Origin: Colivivens sp963594655
GTDB lineage: Bacteria > Bacteroidota > Bacteroidia > Bacteroidales > Bacteroidaceae
Direction of reading: 5' to 3'
Assembly (NCBI GenBank): GCA_963594655.1
Contig: CAVBFD010000006.1
Location: 1 to 64,000 of the forward strand
DNA: 64,000 bases
Shown: piece by piece, positions 35,157 to 43,650 of the stretch
Numbering within the stretch: position 1 is the first letter of the stretch
How the letters are laid out: the number at the start of each line of letters is the position of its first letter
Notes under the pieces: generated by a model
The model's database searches: none
The model's input: only the letters and a program-made list of their open reading frames with translations
Told to the model about the DNA's origin: nothing
Translations under genes and position numbers: made by a program

Positions 35157-35822
35157 ATGATTGTTTCGCCATCATTACTTGCGGCTGACTTCACGCGTCT
35201 CGACAGGGAAATCGGGATGATCAACGACAGTGACGCCGACTGGCTTCACCTCGACATCATGGACGGGGTGTTCGTGCCGAACATCAGTTTCGGTTTCTCG
35301 GTACTCGACTGTATCGCGCCCCTTTGCAGGAAACCGCTGGACGTGCATCTGATGATTGTGCAGCCCGAGAAGTTCATCGGACGGCTCGCTAAGTTGGGCG
35401 TGTATTCCACCAACGTGCATTATGAGGCATGTCCGCACCTCCACCGTGTGGTGCAGCAGATTCACGACAATGGGATGAAAGCTGCGGTGACGCTCAACCC
35501 AGCCACACCGGTATGTATGCTCGAAGACATCATACAGGACGTGGACATGGTGTTGCTGATGACTGTCAATCCCGGATTCGGGGGACAGAAGTTCATCACA
35601 AAATCACTGGACAAGATAAAGCGGTTGAGACAACTCATCGAGCGCACCGGATCACACGCGTTGATACAGGTTGACGGAGGCGTGAACGCCACCACCGCCC
35701 CACTGCTTGCCGAAGCGGGTGTGGGCGCGATGGTGTCGGGCAGCTACATCTTCGGGGCGGACAATCCCAACGCCAACATCCACTATCTCAAAGGTCTCGC
35801 CAGGGGGACTGACAGACGGTGA
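35157..35822 (+). CDS. rpe: Ribulose-phosphate 3-epimerase
   Basis: This interconverts ribulose 5-phosphate and xylulose 5-phosphate in the pentose phosphate pathway. It has 221 residues forming a TIM barrel. Signatures: SPSLLAADF at the start, HLDIMDGVFVPNISFG (catalytic Asp), VDMVLLMTVNPGFGGQ and QVDGGVN, where the second catalytic Asp lies. It has its own promoter and is followed by the DUF4827 lipoprotein gene 38 bases downstream. Confidence 0.97.
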   Translation: MIVSPSLLAADFTRLDREIGMINDSDADWLHLDIMDGVFVPNISFGFSVLDCIAPLCRKPLDVHLMIVQPEKFIGRLAKLGVYSTNVHYEACPHLHRVVQQIHDNGMKAAVTLNPATPVCMLEDIIQDVDMVLLMTVNPGFGGQKFITKSLDKIKRLRQLIERTGSHALIQVDGGVNATTAPLLAEAGVGAMVSGSYIFGADNPNANIHYLKGLARGTDRR

Positions 35823-35860
35823 AACGACAACACACAACCAACGAACCACCAATCAAGTAT

Positions 35861-36526
35861 ATGAGAAAGATAATATATCCCATCATCGCCCTGTGCTGCG
35901 TGACCATGATTTTCAGCTGTAAAGACGGGGAGACCTATGCTGAAATGAAGAAGAAGGAGAAGAGGGCAATCAGCAACTTTATCAAGGACAACGACTACAC
36001 TGGTCCGATAACTGTGATATCGGAGGATCAGTTCATCAAACAGGACTCCACCACAGACACCACACGCAACGAGTTCGTGCTGTTTGAGGACGACGGTATC
36101 TACATGCAGATAATCAACCGTGGGGAAGGACAGTCTATGATTGAAATGGCGAAGCAGCGGTCGGACAGTACCGTCAGCAAGAACATACTCTGCCGTTTCC
36201 TCGAATATGACATAGAAAGCGCGGAGGTCACGGCAACCAACAAATACAGTTCGAGCATCGTGGACAAGATGCTCTGCAAGTACACCCACCGTGGCAGGTC
36301 GTACACCGCCTCGTTCACCTCGGGCGTGATGCTCTCGACATACAGCAGCGCCACTGTCCCGTCGGGTTGGTTGAAACCGCTCGACTATCTGCGGCTGTCC
36401 AAGAACTCGGGACGCATAGCCAAGATACGCCTTATCGTACCGCACTCTTCCGGCACAAGCAACGCACAGGGCTATGTGCTGCCGATGTACTACGAGTTAA
36501 CCTACCAGCTGGCAATCAATGAATAA
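35861..36526 (+). CDS. DUF4827-like lipoprotein
   Basis: This 221-residue protein starts at the ATG 35861, giving a clean signal peptide with lipobox ending FSC (Cys20). An upstream in-frame ATG at 35819 overlaps rpe and would spoil the signal. The mature part begins TYAEMKKKEKRAI and contains NEFVLFEDDGIYMQIINRGEG, which matches what I recall of DUF4827 in Bacteroidales. Function is unknown; a peptidyl-prolyl isomerase-like fold has been suggested for relatives but I cannot show it. It lies between rpe and glmM (11 bases), so the three genes may be co-transcribed. Confidence 0.75.
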   Translation: MRKIIYPIIALCCVTMIFSCKDGETYAEMKKKEKRAISNFIKDNDYTGPITVISEDQFIKQDSTTDTTRNEFVLFEDDGIYMQIINRGEGQSMIEMAKQRSDSTVSKNILCRFLEYDIESAEVTATNKYSSSIVDKMLCKYTHRGRSYTASFTSGVMLSTYSSATVPSGWLKPLDYLRLSKNSGRIAKIRLIVPHSSGTSNAQGYVLPMYYELTYQLAINE

Positions 36527-36537
36527 AAGTATACTAT

Positions 36538-37932
36538 ATGAGTCTAATTAAGTCTATATCCGGTATCAGAGGTACCATCGGCGGACAGGTTGGCGACGGA
36601 CTGAACCCGCTCGACATCGTGAAGTTCACTGCCGCCTACGCCACTCTTATACGGAAGACCACCAAGGTGGAAAGCAACAAGATTGTGGTGGGACGCGACG
36701 CGCGCATCTCCGGCGAGATGGTGAAGGACGTGGTCTGCGGCACACTGATGGGTATGGGGTTCGATGTGGTCAACATAGGACTGGCGTCAACACCGACCAC
36801 AGAGATAGCCGTCACCATGGAAGGGGCGTGCGGAGGCATCATCATCACAGCCAGCCACAACCCGAGACACTGGAACGCGCTGAAGTTGCTCAACCACCGT
36901 GGGGAGTTCCTCAACGCGGCTGAAGGCAATGAGGTGCTTGACATCGCTGAGAAAGAGGACTTCACCTTCGCCGATGTGGACCACCTCGGACACTATGAGG
37001 AGAACGACACGTACAACCAACGGCATGTGGACCTTGTACTCAACCTGCCGCTCGTGGACGTGGATGCCATAAGGAGCGCGCAGTTCCACGTGGCGTTCGA
37101 CGCGGTGAACTCCGTGGGAGGCGTCATACTGCCCATGCTGCTCGAGCAACTGGGTGTGGAGAAAATAACACCGCTCTACGGTGATCCTACGGGCGACTTC
37201 CAGCACAACCCGGAGCCGTTGGAGAAGAACTTGGGCGACATCATGCGACTCATGAAGAAAGGGGAACACGACGTGGCTTTCGTGGTAGACCCCGATGTGG
37301 ACCGTTTGGCTGTCATCTGCGAGAACGGACAGATGTACGGTGAGGAATACACACTGGTGACCGCAGCTGACTATGTGTTGAGTGTCACCCCGGGCAACAC
37401 TGTAAGCAACCTCTCGTCCACACGCGCCTTGCGTGACGTTACCGAACGTTACGGCAAGCAGTACAACGCCTCTGCCGTGGGTGAGGTGAATGTGGTCGCC
37501 AAGATGAAGGAGACCAACGCCATCATCGGTGGCGAAGGCAATGGTGGAGTGATATATCCACAGGCGCACTACGGACGTGACGCTCTGGTGGGCATCGCCC
37601 TCTTCCTCTCACATCTGGCACACAAGGGATGTACCGTGAGTGAACTGAGGAAAACCTATCCGGAATACCAGATAGCCAAGAACCGCATCGACCTCGACCC
37701 GTCAACCGATGTCGACGCCATATTAAATAAGGTGAAGGACATGTTTGCTTCGGACACCACCGTGAAGGTCAACAACATCGACGGAGTGAAAATCGACTTT
37801 GCCGACAAGTGGGTCCACCTGCGCAAGTCGAACACGGAACCGATAATACGTGTCTACAGTGAGGCTGCCACCATCCACGAGGCGGACGAACTGGGAAAGA
37901 AAATAATGGATGTGGTCTACTCCATGAAATAA
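36538..37932 (+). CDS. glmM: Phosphoglucosamine mutase (phosphohexomutase family)
   Basis: This enzyme makes glucosamine 1-phosphate for peptidoglycan and LPS precursors. It has 464 residues of the alpha-D-phosphohexomutase family: ISGIRGTIGG at the N-terminus, the phosphoserine loop TASHNPRHWNALK (Ser at about 104), the Mg2+ loop DPDVDRLA, the sugar-binding loop GEGNGGV and the C-terminal phosphate-binding RKSNTEPIIRVY. Phosphomannomutase or phosphoglucomutase activity cannot be excluded. It is the last gene before the bidirectional terminator at 37967-37999. Confidence 0.88.
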   Translation: MSLIKSISGIRGTIGGQVGDGLNPLDIVKFTAAYATLIRKTTKVESNKIVVGRDARISGEMVKDVVCGTLMGMGFDVVNIGLASTPTTEIAVTMEGACGGIIITASHNPRHWNALKLLNHRGEFLNAAEGNEVLDIAEKEDFTFADVDHLGHYEENDTYNQRHVDLVLNLPLVDVDAIRSAQFHVAFDAVNSVGGVILPMLLEQLGVEKITPLYGDPTGDFQHNPEPLEKNLGDIMRLMKKGEHDVAFVVDPDVDRLAVICENGQMYGEEYTLVTAADYVLSVTPGNTVSNLSSTRALRDVTERYGKQYNASAVGEVNVVAKMKETNAIIGGEGNGGVIYPQAHYGRDALVGIALFLSHLAHKGCTVSELRKTYPEYQIAKNRIDLDPSTDVDAILNKVKDMFASDTTVKVNNIDGVKIDFADKWVHLRKSNTEPIIRVYSEAATIHEADELGKKIMDVVYSMK

Positions 37933-37966
37933 GGGAGTCCGTCAACAGGCGGAAACACAATAAAAA

Positions 37967-37999
37967 ACTTCCCGTATCAGGCCATCTGGTACGGGAAGT
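37967..37999. terminator. Bidirectional intrinsic terminator overlapping an ORF end
   Basis: ACTTCCCGTA (37967-37976) and TACGGGAAGT (37990-37999) form a perfect 10-bp stem with a 13-base loop. An A-run (37962-37967) and a T-run (38003-38008) flank it. It serves glmM on the plus strand and the adenylation-domain ORF on the minus strand, whose stop codon (37977-37979) lies inside the loop. Confidence 0.9.
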
Positions 38000-38918
38000 C
38001 TATTTTTTGCAGGAACGACTCAATGTCGGGACTGAAGCGGTCGCCTCCGGTGACGCACACCACCATCAGACAACCTCCGAGGGCGAACATCATACGCTTG
38101 CGCACCTGTTTATATATGGTGCGGCGCGTATGTGCGCTACGCATGTAACTGCTGGTGTCAGGATTGTACATCAAGGGATAGATACGTTCACGTATCATCC
38201 TCTCAGCCGTGTTCATGTCGAGATACACGAAATGGGGACGGCATTTCTTCACACACTTCAGCATGGTGCCTGAAGAGGGACGGCTACCGGCCAGAGTGAG
38301 GTGGGCTCCGATGGAAAAGGCCGCCAACACATCGGCCGCGTCTATGCATGAGCTGTTGGCAAGGAACAGTGAGGGGATACGCGAGTGGCGCAGACTGTCG
38401 TAACGCGACCGTATGCCACGGGCTACACGTATGATGTCGCTGACCCTGACCTCTTCATAGCGCAGCGTTTCATTGCCTGAACACTTGCGGCAAGTGAGTT
38501 CCCTGGAGTAATCTATCATTATCACGTCACCCAATGAATAGTCACACACACTGAAATCAGCCGGTGTACTGCCCGACAGGTTTGTGAAGTCCTTGTCCAC
38601 GGTGACGGTATCGAAGTCGAGACAAGCCCCTGATTCCCTCATGAGATTCGCCCGGGACTCCACGTCCACACCGTAAGGCACAACGACCACCACGGCTCCG
38701 TAAGTTACAGCGCCCACCAGTTTTATCGCCCACTCGGCAGTACCCTCGTTGGTGACAAGCACCCTGTCGTGTGGGGCGATGCCGTGCCGGGCGAGCAACT
38801 GGTGGATATAGACTATACCTTCCGTGAGTTGACAGTAGGTGAGATCCTCGCCTATCGTGTAATTGGTAAGCGCAGTCTCCTCACCGTTGAATCTTAGAAA
38901 TCTCTTAAGTCCTTTCAT
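37977..38918 (-). CDS. Truncated adenylate-forming (AMP-binding) protein, probably inactive
   Basis: This 313-residue protein resembles the N-terminal part of acyl-CoA ligases: LTYCQLTEGIVYIHQLLARHGI, then NEGTAEWAIKLVGAVTYGAVVVVVP, then LAAFSIGAHLTLAG, ending at LGGCLMVVCVTGGDRFSPDIESFL. It stops just where the YGxTE motif should appear, so the ATP- and substrate-binding motifs A5-A8 and the whole C-terminal lid are missing. The usual P-loop (SSGTTGxPKG) is also unrecognisable at MIDYSRELTCRKCSGNETL. The reading frame is intact, has its own promoter (38980-38987) and ends in a terminator, so it looks maintained rather than decaying. A non-catalytic or binding role is inference. The ATG at 38918 is preferred over a TTG at 38924. 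Confidence 0.7.
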   Translation of the reverse strand: MKGLKRFLRFNGEETALTNYTIGEDLTYCQLTEGIVYIHQLLARHGIAPHDRVLVTNEGTAEWAIKLVGAVTYGAVVVVVPYGVDVESRANLMRESGACLDFDTVTVDKDFTNLSGSTPADFSVCDYSLGDVIMIDYSRELTCRKCSGNETLRYEEVRVSDIIRVARGIRSRYDSLRHSRIPSLFLANSSCIDAADVLAAFSIGAHLTLAGSRPSSGTMLKCVKKCRPHFVYLDMNTAERMIRERIYPLMYNPDTSSYMRSAHTRRTIYKQVRKRMMFALGGCLMVVCVTGGDRFSPDIESFLQKIDFPYQMA

Positions 38919-38979
38919 CTCCAATCGTCTTGTTTGTTATAAAACCATGCGGCGGCACCTTCATGCCGTAATCGCACTG

Positions 38980-38987
38980 CAAAGTTA
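38980..38987 (-). promoter_or_regulatory. -7 box for the truncated adenylation-domain gene
   Basis: On the minus strand TAACTTTG matches TAnnTTTG, about 60 bases before the start codon. Confidence 0.6.
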
Positions 38988-39069
38988 CAAACTCAATTCA
39001 ACATTGACAAACATGCATGACAAACACTTGAATTATGTGGTGAAACAGCTCCGCGTGGGATTAAAGTCG

Positions 39070-39077
39070 TATATTTG
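39070..39077 (+). promoter_or_regulatory. -7 box for the LytTR gene
   Basis: TATATTTG matches TAnnTTTG, about 55 bases before the ATG at 39130. Confidence 0.55.
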
Positions 39078-39129
39078 TGGTGAAATTCACGGTGGATTCA
39101 TTTCGTCCCAGTATAATAAGTGACAAAAC

Positions 39130-39930
39130 ATGACTCGGATATCACATACATTCTACAGGTTCGGCACTCAGATGCTCTACATACTGATGCTGCCGCTGTC
39201 ATTCATTGTATTCATCCTGGTGTACCGTCCGTTGGATGTGGACAAGTTCCTCGACATGGACAGAGGACTCTATCCGTTCAACAGCACGATGATTACCTGC
39301 ATCGTACTTCTCGTGCTGCTCATCACCCGCCTCTCGCTCTACTTCTGCCGGCGGCACATCAACCTTACTGAAGGCTGGTACATCTTCTGGTGTATCTGCG
39401 AGGTAGTCATCATAGCCCACTTCGTGACCCTCTACATGTGGCTAATGCTTGGACAGAAGATGCTCTATCTGGAAGTGCTTGCCGAATCGCTGGAGATGAC
39501 CGCCCTCGTGTTGGTGTTCCCCTACATAATAATATGGCTGTCCCTGCGCATAGTGGACCTGAAGAAAGTGCCTGAGCAGACAGCCGAACAGAAGATAAGG
39601 TTTACGGACGACAAGAACAACATCAAACTGGTGGTACTTGCGGCAAGTGTACTCTACATATCGGCGGAGGAGAACTATGTAAACATCTTCTATATGGAGA
39701 AGGACAAGTTGCGCAAGTTCGTGTTGCGCAACACCATGAAAAACCTTGAACAGACATGCGCTCGGAACGGTCTGTTAAGGTGTCACCGTTCCTATTACAT
39801 AAACAGGAACCACGTGAGTTCCATAAGGAAAGACAAGGACAACATCATCCTAGCGGAACTTGACTCGCCGGATCAGGTTCACATACCGGTAAGCAAACGC
39901 TACTACGAGACCCTCTCACAACTTATCTGA
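39130..39930 (+). CDS. Membrane-anchored LytTR-family DNA-binding regulator
   Basis: This 266-residue protein combines about four N-terminal TM helices (about 14-33, 54-72, 84-106 and 118-140) with a C-terminal LytTR DNA-binding domain (about 165-266). The latter carries LVVLAASVLYISAEENYVNIFY, RNTMKNLEQ and LLRCHRSYYINRNHVSSI. It has no receiver domain, so it is not a classical response regulator; signals would come through the membrane part. The gene is monocistronic. Its stop overlaps the plsC stop by 8 bases in a convergent arrangement. Targets unknown. Confidence 0.85.
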   Translation: MTRISHTFYRFGTQMLYILMLPLSFIVFILVYRPLDVDKFLDMDRGLYPFNSTMITCIVLLVLLITRLSLYFCRRHINLTEGWYIFWCICEVVIIAHFVTLYMWLMLGQKMLYLEVLAESLEMTALVLVFPYIIIWLSLRIVDLKKVPEQTAEQKIRFTDDKNNIKLVVLAASVLYISAEENYVNIFYMEKDKLRKFVLRNTMKNLEQTCARNGLLRCHRSYYINRNHVSSIRKDKDNIILAELDSPDQVHIPVSKRYYETLSQLI

Positions 39931-40627
39931 GGTCTCCGTCTATGATGTCGTATACATCCTGCATGATGGTCTTGACATTCTTCCCCTGACGGTCGTCCTT
40001 GGTAATCGGGTCATGGACTACCAGCGACAGTCGGGTGCGGGTAACCGACTTAGCCTTCCTGCCAAACGCCTTGAACGATCCGTTGATGGTGATAGGCACC
40101 AGAGGCAGCCCTATCTCGTTGGCAAGCATGAACGCGCCGCGTTTGAACGGATTCATCTTACCGTCATAGGTACGTGTACCCTCCGGGAAGATAGACATCG
40201 ACATGCCATGGCGCAACACGTCCCTGGCATGGTCAATGGCATGGTGTATTGAAGCCAGACTGTCGCCCACGAATATCTGGTGGGTACACATGCAAGTCAG
40301 TCCAATCACAGGCATCTTCTTCAGGTATTCCTTCATCATCCACTTGAAAGGGCATCCAAGATAGCCGTACAGCAGAAGGATGTCGAGATAGCCCTGGTGG
40401 TTGGCAAGGAAGATGTACGACTGTCTCCTGTCCAACTTTTCCAGTCCCTTGACCTCCACGTCAAGCAGATAGAGACCGCACCCTGTCCTGCCCCACCACA
40501 TCGGGATGTAATGATGGGCAAGGGCATCCAATCCGAACAAGGACGCGAGTGTCACGGACAAGCCAGTCAGAACGGTGCTGACAAGAAACAAAGGGGTTGC
40601 GATTACCAGTGAATAGATCTTATACAT
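39923..40627 (-). CDS. plsC: 1-acyl-sn-glycerol-3-phosphate acyltransferase (PlsC family)
   Basis: This membrane enzyme acylates lysophosphatidic acid to phosphatidic acid in phospholipid synthesis. It has 234 residues. An N-terminal hydrophobic segment (about 7-30) is followed by the acyltransferase block I NHQGYLD (HxxxxD-type motif) and the FPEGTRT block, the substrate phosphate-binding site. It is the last gene of the minus-strand run starting at the glycosyltransferase, 16 bases after the phosphoesterase. Confidence 0.9.
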   Translation of the reverse strand: MYKIYSLVIATPLFLVSTVLTGLSVTLASLFGLDALAHHYIPMWWGRTGCGLYLLDVEVKGLEKLDRRQSYIFLANHQGYLDILLLYGYLGCPFKWMMKEYLKKMPVIGLTCMCTHQIFVGDSLASIHHAIDHARDVLRHGMSMSIFPEGTRTYDGKMNPFKRGAFMLANEIGLPLVPITINGSFKAFGRKAKSVTRTRLSLVVHDPITKDDRQGKNVKTIMQDVYDIIDGDLR

Positions 40628-40643
40628 AATGTCTTGTTTTTTC

Positions 40644-41549
40644 TTACTTACTCTTTCTCAGTGTTATGACATTGACCTCAGGCCATGCGCCTACACGAAA
40701 CGGAACAGGCACACAGCCCACTCCCTCACTCACCACGAGAGTCTGGCGGACAGACCTGCCTGTCTTGTCTGTCTTCTCGTTCCCGTATCTGCCGCTCCAC
40801 TCCTGATACACCCATGAGACAGGCGACCAACCGAACACCTTAAACTGACCTGCGTGGGTATGTCCCGACAAGGTCAACTCAATAACCGTATCAGGTATCA
40901 CCTTCCTGCGCCAGTGGGTCGGGTCATGACTGAGCAGTACCGTGAACGTGCCGTCCCCGATGCCAGACATGGCCTTGGGAAGATTACCGTACGAGGGGAA
41001 ACGCGGAGCCTCACCGTCGTTCTCCACTCCGACTACCGCTATCGAGTCGCCGCCCCTCCTTATTATCCTATGGTCGTTCAACAGCAGTTGCCATCCCATA
41101 TCACGCTGTCTCCTTTGCAGTTTACGGACATCCTCACTCCGTTGCCCGGGAGTAAGTCCCCGCTGATAGAGCGCGTAATCGTGGTTTCCCATGATGGACA
41201 TCACACCGTCGGGAGCCGACAACGACGCCAGACACGAGTCAAACCCGTCCAGTTCACCGGACTGTATGGTCACAAGGTCACCGGTGAACACTATCAGGTC
41301 ACAATGCTGTGAATTCACAAGGTCCACCACTGTCCTCACATCCTCCTCATGTCCCATGTGGAACGACATGGCATGGAAGTCAGAGAACTGCGCTATGCGG
41401 TATCCGTCGAAACTGTCCGGCAGGTTGTCGAAATAAAGTGTCCGATCGTGAACCACGAAATGACGGCTACCGTAGAAGTAGCCTATGCAGCCCAACATAA
41501 GCAGAAACGCCACTATAGCCGCAAGAGCAATCCACATCTTCCTACGCAT
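40644..41549 (-). CDS. Membrane-anchored metallophosphoesterase
   Basis: This 301-residue protein has one N-terminal TM segment (about 5-26) followed by a calcineurin-like phosphoesterase domain with all metal-binding blocks: FSDFHAMSF (D-x-H), FTGDLV, GNHDYAL and LSGHTHAGQ. It resembles YkuE/LpxG-like enzymes. The substrate is unknown; phospholipid or UDP-sugar lipid precursors are possible given plsC next door. Its start overlaps the upstream gene by 8 bases. Confidence 0.85.
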   Translation of the reverse strand: MRRKMWIALAAIVAFLLMLGCIGYFYGSRHFVVHDRTLYFDNLPDSFDGYRIAQFSDFHAMSFHMGHEEDVRTVVDLVNSQHCDLIVFTGDLVTIQSGELDGFDSCLASLSAPDGVMSIMGNHDYALYQRGLTPGQRSEDVRKLQRRQRDMGWQLLLNDHRIIRRGGDSIAVVGVENDGEAPRFPSYGNLPKAMSGIGDGTFTVLLSHDPTHWRRKVIPDTVIELTLSGHTHAGQFKVFGWSPVSWVYQEWSGRYGNEKTDKTGRSVRQTLVVSEGVGCVPVPFRVGAWPEVNVITLRKSK

Positions 41550-42291
41550 ATATGAACACCTTCATTTTTTCAACCGGGAACCCTCTCCTTGCCGCATAGT
41601 CAGTCAACTGCTCCTCACTAATCTCTCCCACAGAGAAGTACCTTGCCTGAGGATTGAGTATCATGAAGCCGCTCACAGAGGAATGGGGACGCATCATGCC
41701 ACTCTCGGTAAGACTCACCCCAATGTTCCCGAAACCGCACAGCCGGTCTATCATGAAATTTATCGACATGTCGGGAATCGAGGGATAGCCTACCGCAGGA
41801 CGTATGATGGACAAGGGATTCAGACCCTCCAGTTTCTCCACGTCCGCCTGCAAGTGTTCCGCAGCCGCCTCGGCAAGACGGTCGGACAGGGTCTGAAGCA
41901 GGAGTGACCGATAGGGGTCATCTTCTACTTCCGCATCCATAGTACCATCCATATCCTTCACAGTCGTGGCGAAGACATACAGTCGGTCACCCTCCTCTTT
42001 TATATAATCGCTCATGCACAGGCAGCAACCGTCATCCCCGGGTCTCTGTTGCCGCAGAAACGGTATATGGAGAGTGTCGCCTATCACTATGTCGTCGCCT
42101 TCTGAGTGTACGTCAAAAGGACAGAGCATATAGTTGATTGAGACCTTGCCCTTGAGTTCCTCAAGCAAATCCAGAGCCTCCCTTTTAAGGTCGTCAGCCT
42201 CCACGCTCTGCGGACGCACCTTCCAGGCGAAGAGAAAGTGTTCCCAACTGATGAAGCCGGTAAGATCATCTATTGAATAAGTGCCTGTCAT
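41542..42291 (-). CDS. Stand-alone MetH-type activation domain protein
   Basis: This 249-residue protein is homologous to the C-terminal activation domain of cobalamin-dependent methionine synthase. Signatures: IRPAVGYPSIPDMS (about 160-173; RPAxGYP is the SAM-binding segment) and LTESGMMRPHSSVSGF followed by ARYFSVGEIS. There are no cobalamin or substrate domains. It could reactivate a separately encoded methionine synthase core or act on another corrinoid protein. It lies between pyrC (12 bases) and the phosphoesterase, an unexpected context. Confidence 0.82.
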   Translation of the reverse strand: MTGTYSIDDLTGFISWEHFLFAWKVRPQSVEADDLKREALDLLEELKGKVSINYMLCPFDVHSEGDDIVIGDTLHIPFLRQQRPGDDGCCLCMSDYIKEEGDRLYVFATTVKDMDGTMDAEVEDDPYRSLLLQTLSDRLAEAAAEHLQADVEKLEGLNPLSIIRPAVGYPSIPDMSINFMIDRLCGFGNIGVSLTESGMMRPHSSVSGFMILNPQARYFSVGEISEEQLTDYAARRGFPVEKMKVFIYA

Positions 42292-42303
42292 GTATGGTGC
42301 GCT

Positions 42304-43644
42304 TCAGTCGTACTGTAACTCCATGCCCCTCACTCCGTCAACCACGATACCGTCCACATAAGCGGTCACTCCGTTGACGATGGTTCTCACCACCTTCCAC
42401 TTGAACACACGGTCGTCCATAGGTGTCCATCCGCACTTGGTGTAATAGCGTCCCTTGCCCACGTGCCAGTTGGCGTTGGGGTCTACAAGCACCAAGTCGG
42501 CATAATAGCCCTTACGGATAAAGCCGCGCTTATGTATCCTGTAGAGGATGGCCGGATTATGACTCATGAGTTGCGGTATATGCGCCAGCGGCAACACGCC
42601 CTTGTCCGAGAGTTCCAGCATACTCACCAGGGAGAACTGCACAAGCGGCATACCCGACATGGCGCTCAACGCCCCACCCTCCTTCTCGTTCAACAGGTGC
42701 GGAGCGTGGTCTGTGGCCACCACGTCGATGAGTCCGTTGTTCAAGGCCTCGTAAAGAGCCTGACGGTCTTCGGGCGACTTTACCGAAGGGTTGCATTTTA
42801 TCTTCGCGCCGAACACGTCATAGTCCTCCGAGGTGAACATAAGGTGGGCGACACAAGCCTCAGCCGTTATCCGCTTCTCCTCCAAAGGTTTCTGTTCAAA
42901 CAGTGACAGTTCCTTGGCGGTTGACACATGGGCGATATGAAGTCGGGCGCCAGTCTCACGGGCGAGTCTTACCGCCCTCGCCGACGCCTCGTAACAAGCC
43001 TCCACACTACGAATGCGTGAGTGGTAGCGTACCGGGAAGTCATTCTGTCCCTTATATTTCTTCTTGAACAGTTTTATGTTCTGCTCGATGATATCATTGT
43101 CCTCACAATGAGCCACTATGCGCAAGGGAGACTTCTCGAATATCTGGCGCATCGACTCATAGTTGTCCACCAGCAGGTTACCTGTACTTGAACCCATGAA
43201 GACCTTCACTCCCGGCACCCTGTGAGCATCGAGCAGAGGCAGCAACCCCACATTGTCGTTGGTCGCGCCAAAGAAAAACGAGTAGTTCACACGGCTCTTC
43301 TTCTTCCCGAGGGCAAACTTCTGTTCAAGCAAATCAAACGAGGTGGTGGGCGGTTGGGTGTTGGGCATCTCCATGTATGATGTAACACCTCCTGCCGCAG
43401 CCGTGCGGCTCTCCGAGGCTATGTCCGCCTTATATTCGAAACCCGGCTCACGGAAATGCACATGGTCGTCAATCACTCCCGGGAAGAGGTACAGTCCACG
43501 AGCGTCGATGAAGTTGTCCTCATCGTTATGCTCCATGACCTCACCTTCCCTTATCTCACTTATGTATTCATTCTCGATAATCACGGATCCGGTAAAGCTC
43601 CGCTCCTCGTTGACTATCGTGGCGCCACTGATTACTATCCTCAT
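42304..43644 (-). CDS. pyrC: Dihydroorotase
   Basis: This zinc enzyme interconverts carbamoyl aspartate and dihydroorotate in pyrimidine synthesis. It has 446 residues of the class I amidohydrolase type: DDHVHFREPG (metal His pair, about 59-68), AAGGVTSYMEMPNTQPPT, AHCEDNDII, IAHVSTAKE and ATDHAPH with the catalytic Asp. Length and motifs look intact. It follows the glycosyltransferase by 6 bases on the minus strand. Confidence 0.93.
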   Translation of the reverse strand: MRIVISGATIVNEERSFTGSVIIENEYISEIREGEVMEHNDEDNFIDARGLYLFPGVIDDHVHFREPGFEYKADIASESRTAAAGGVTSYMEMPNTQPPTTSFDLLEQKFALGKKKSRVNYSFFFGATNDNVGLLPLLDAHRVPGVKVFMGSSTGNLLVDNYESMRQIFEKSPLRIVAHCEDNDIIEQNIKLFKKKYKGQNDFPVRYHSRIRSVEACYEASARAVRLARETGARLHIAHVSTAKELSLFEQKPLEEKRITAEACVAHLMFTSEDYDVFGAKIKCNPSVKSPEDRQALYEALNNGLIDVVATDHAPHLLNEKEGGALSAMSGMPLVQFSLVSMLELSDKGVLPLAHIPQLMSHNPAILYRIHKRGFIRKGYYADLVLVDPNANWHVGKGRYYTKCGWTPMDDRVFKWKVVRTIVNGVTAYVDGIVVDGVRGMELQYD

Positions 43645-43650
43645 ACTCCG

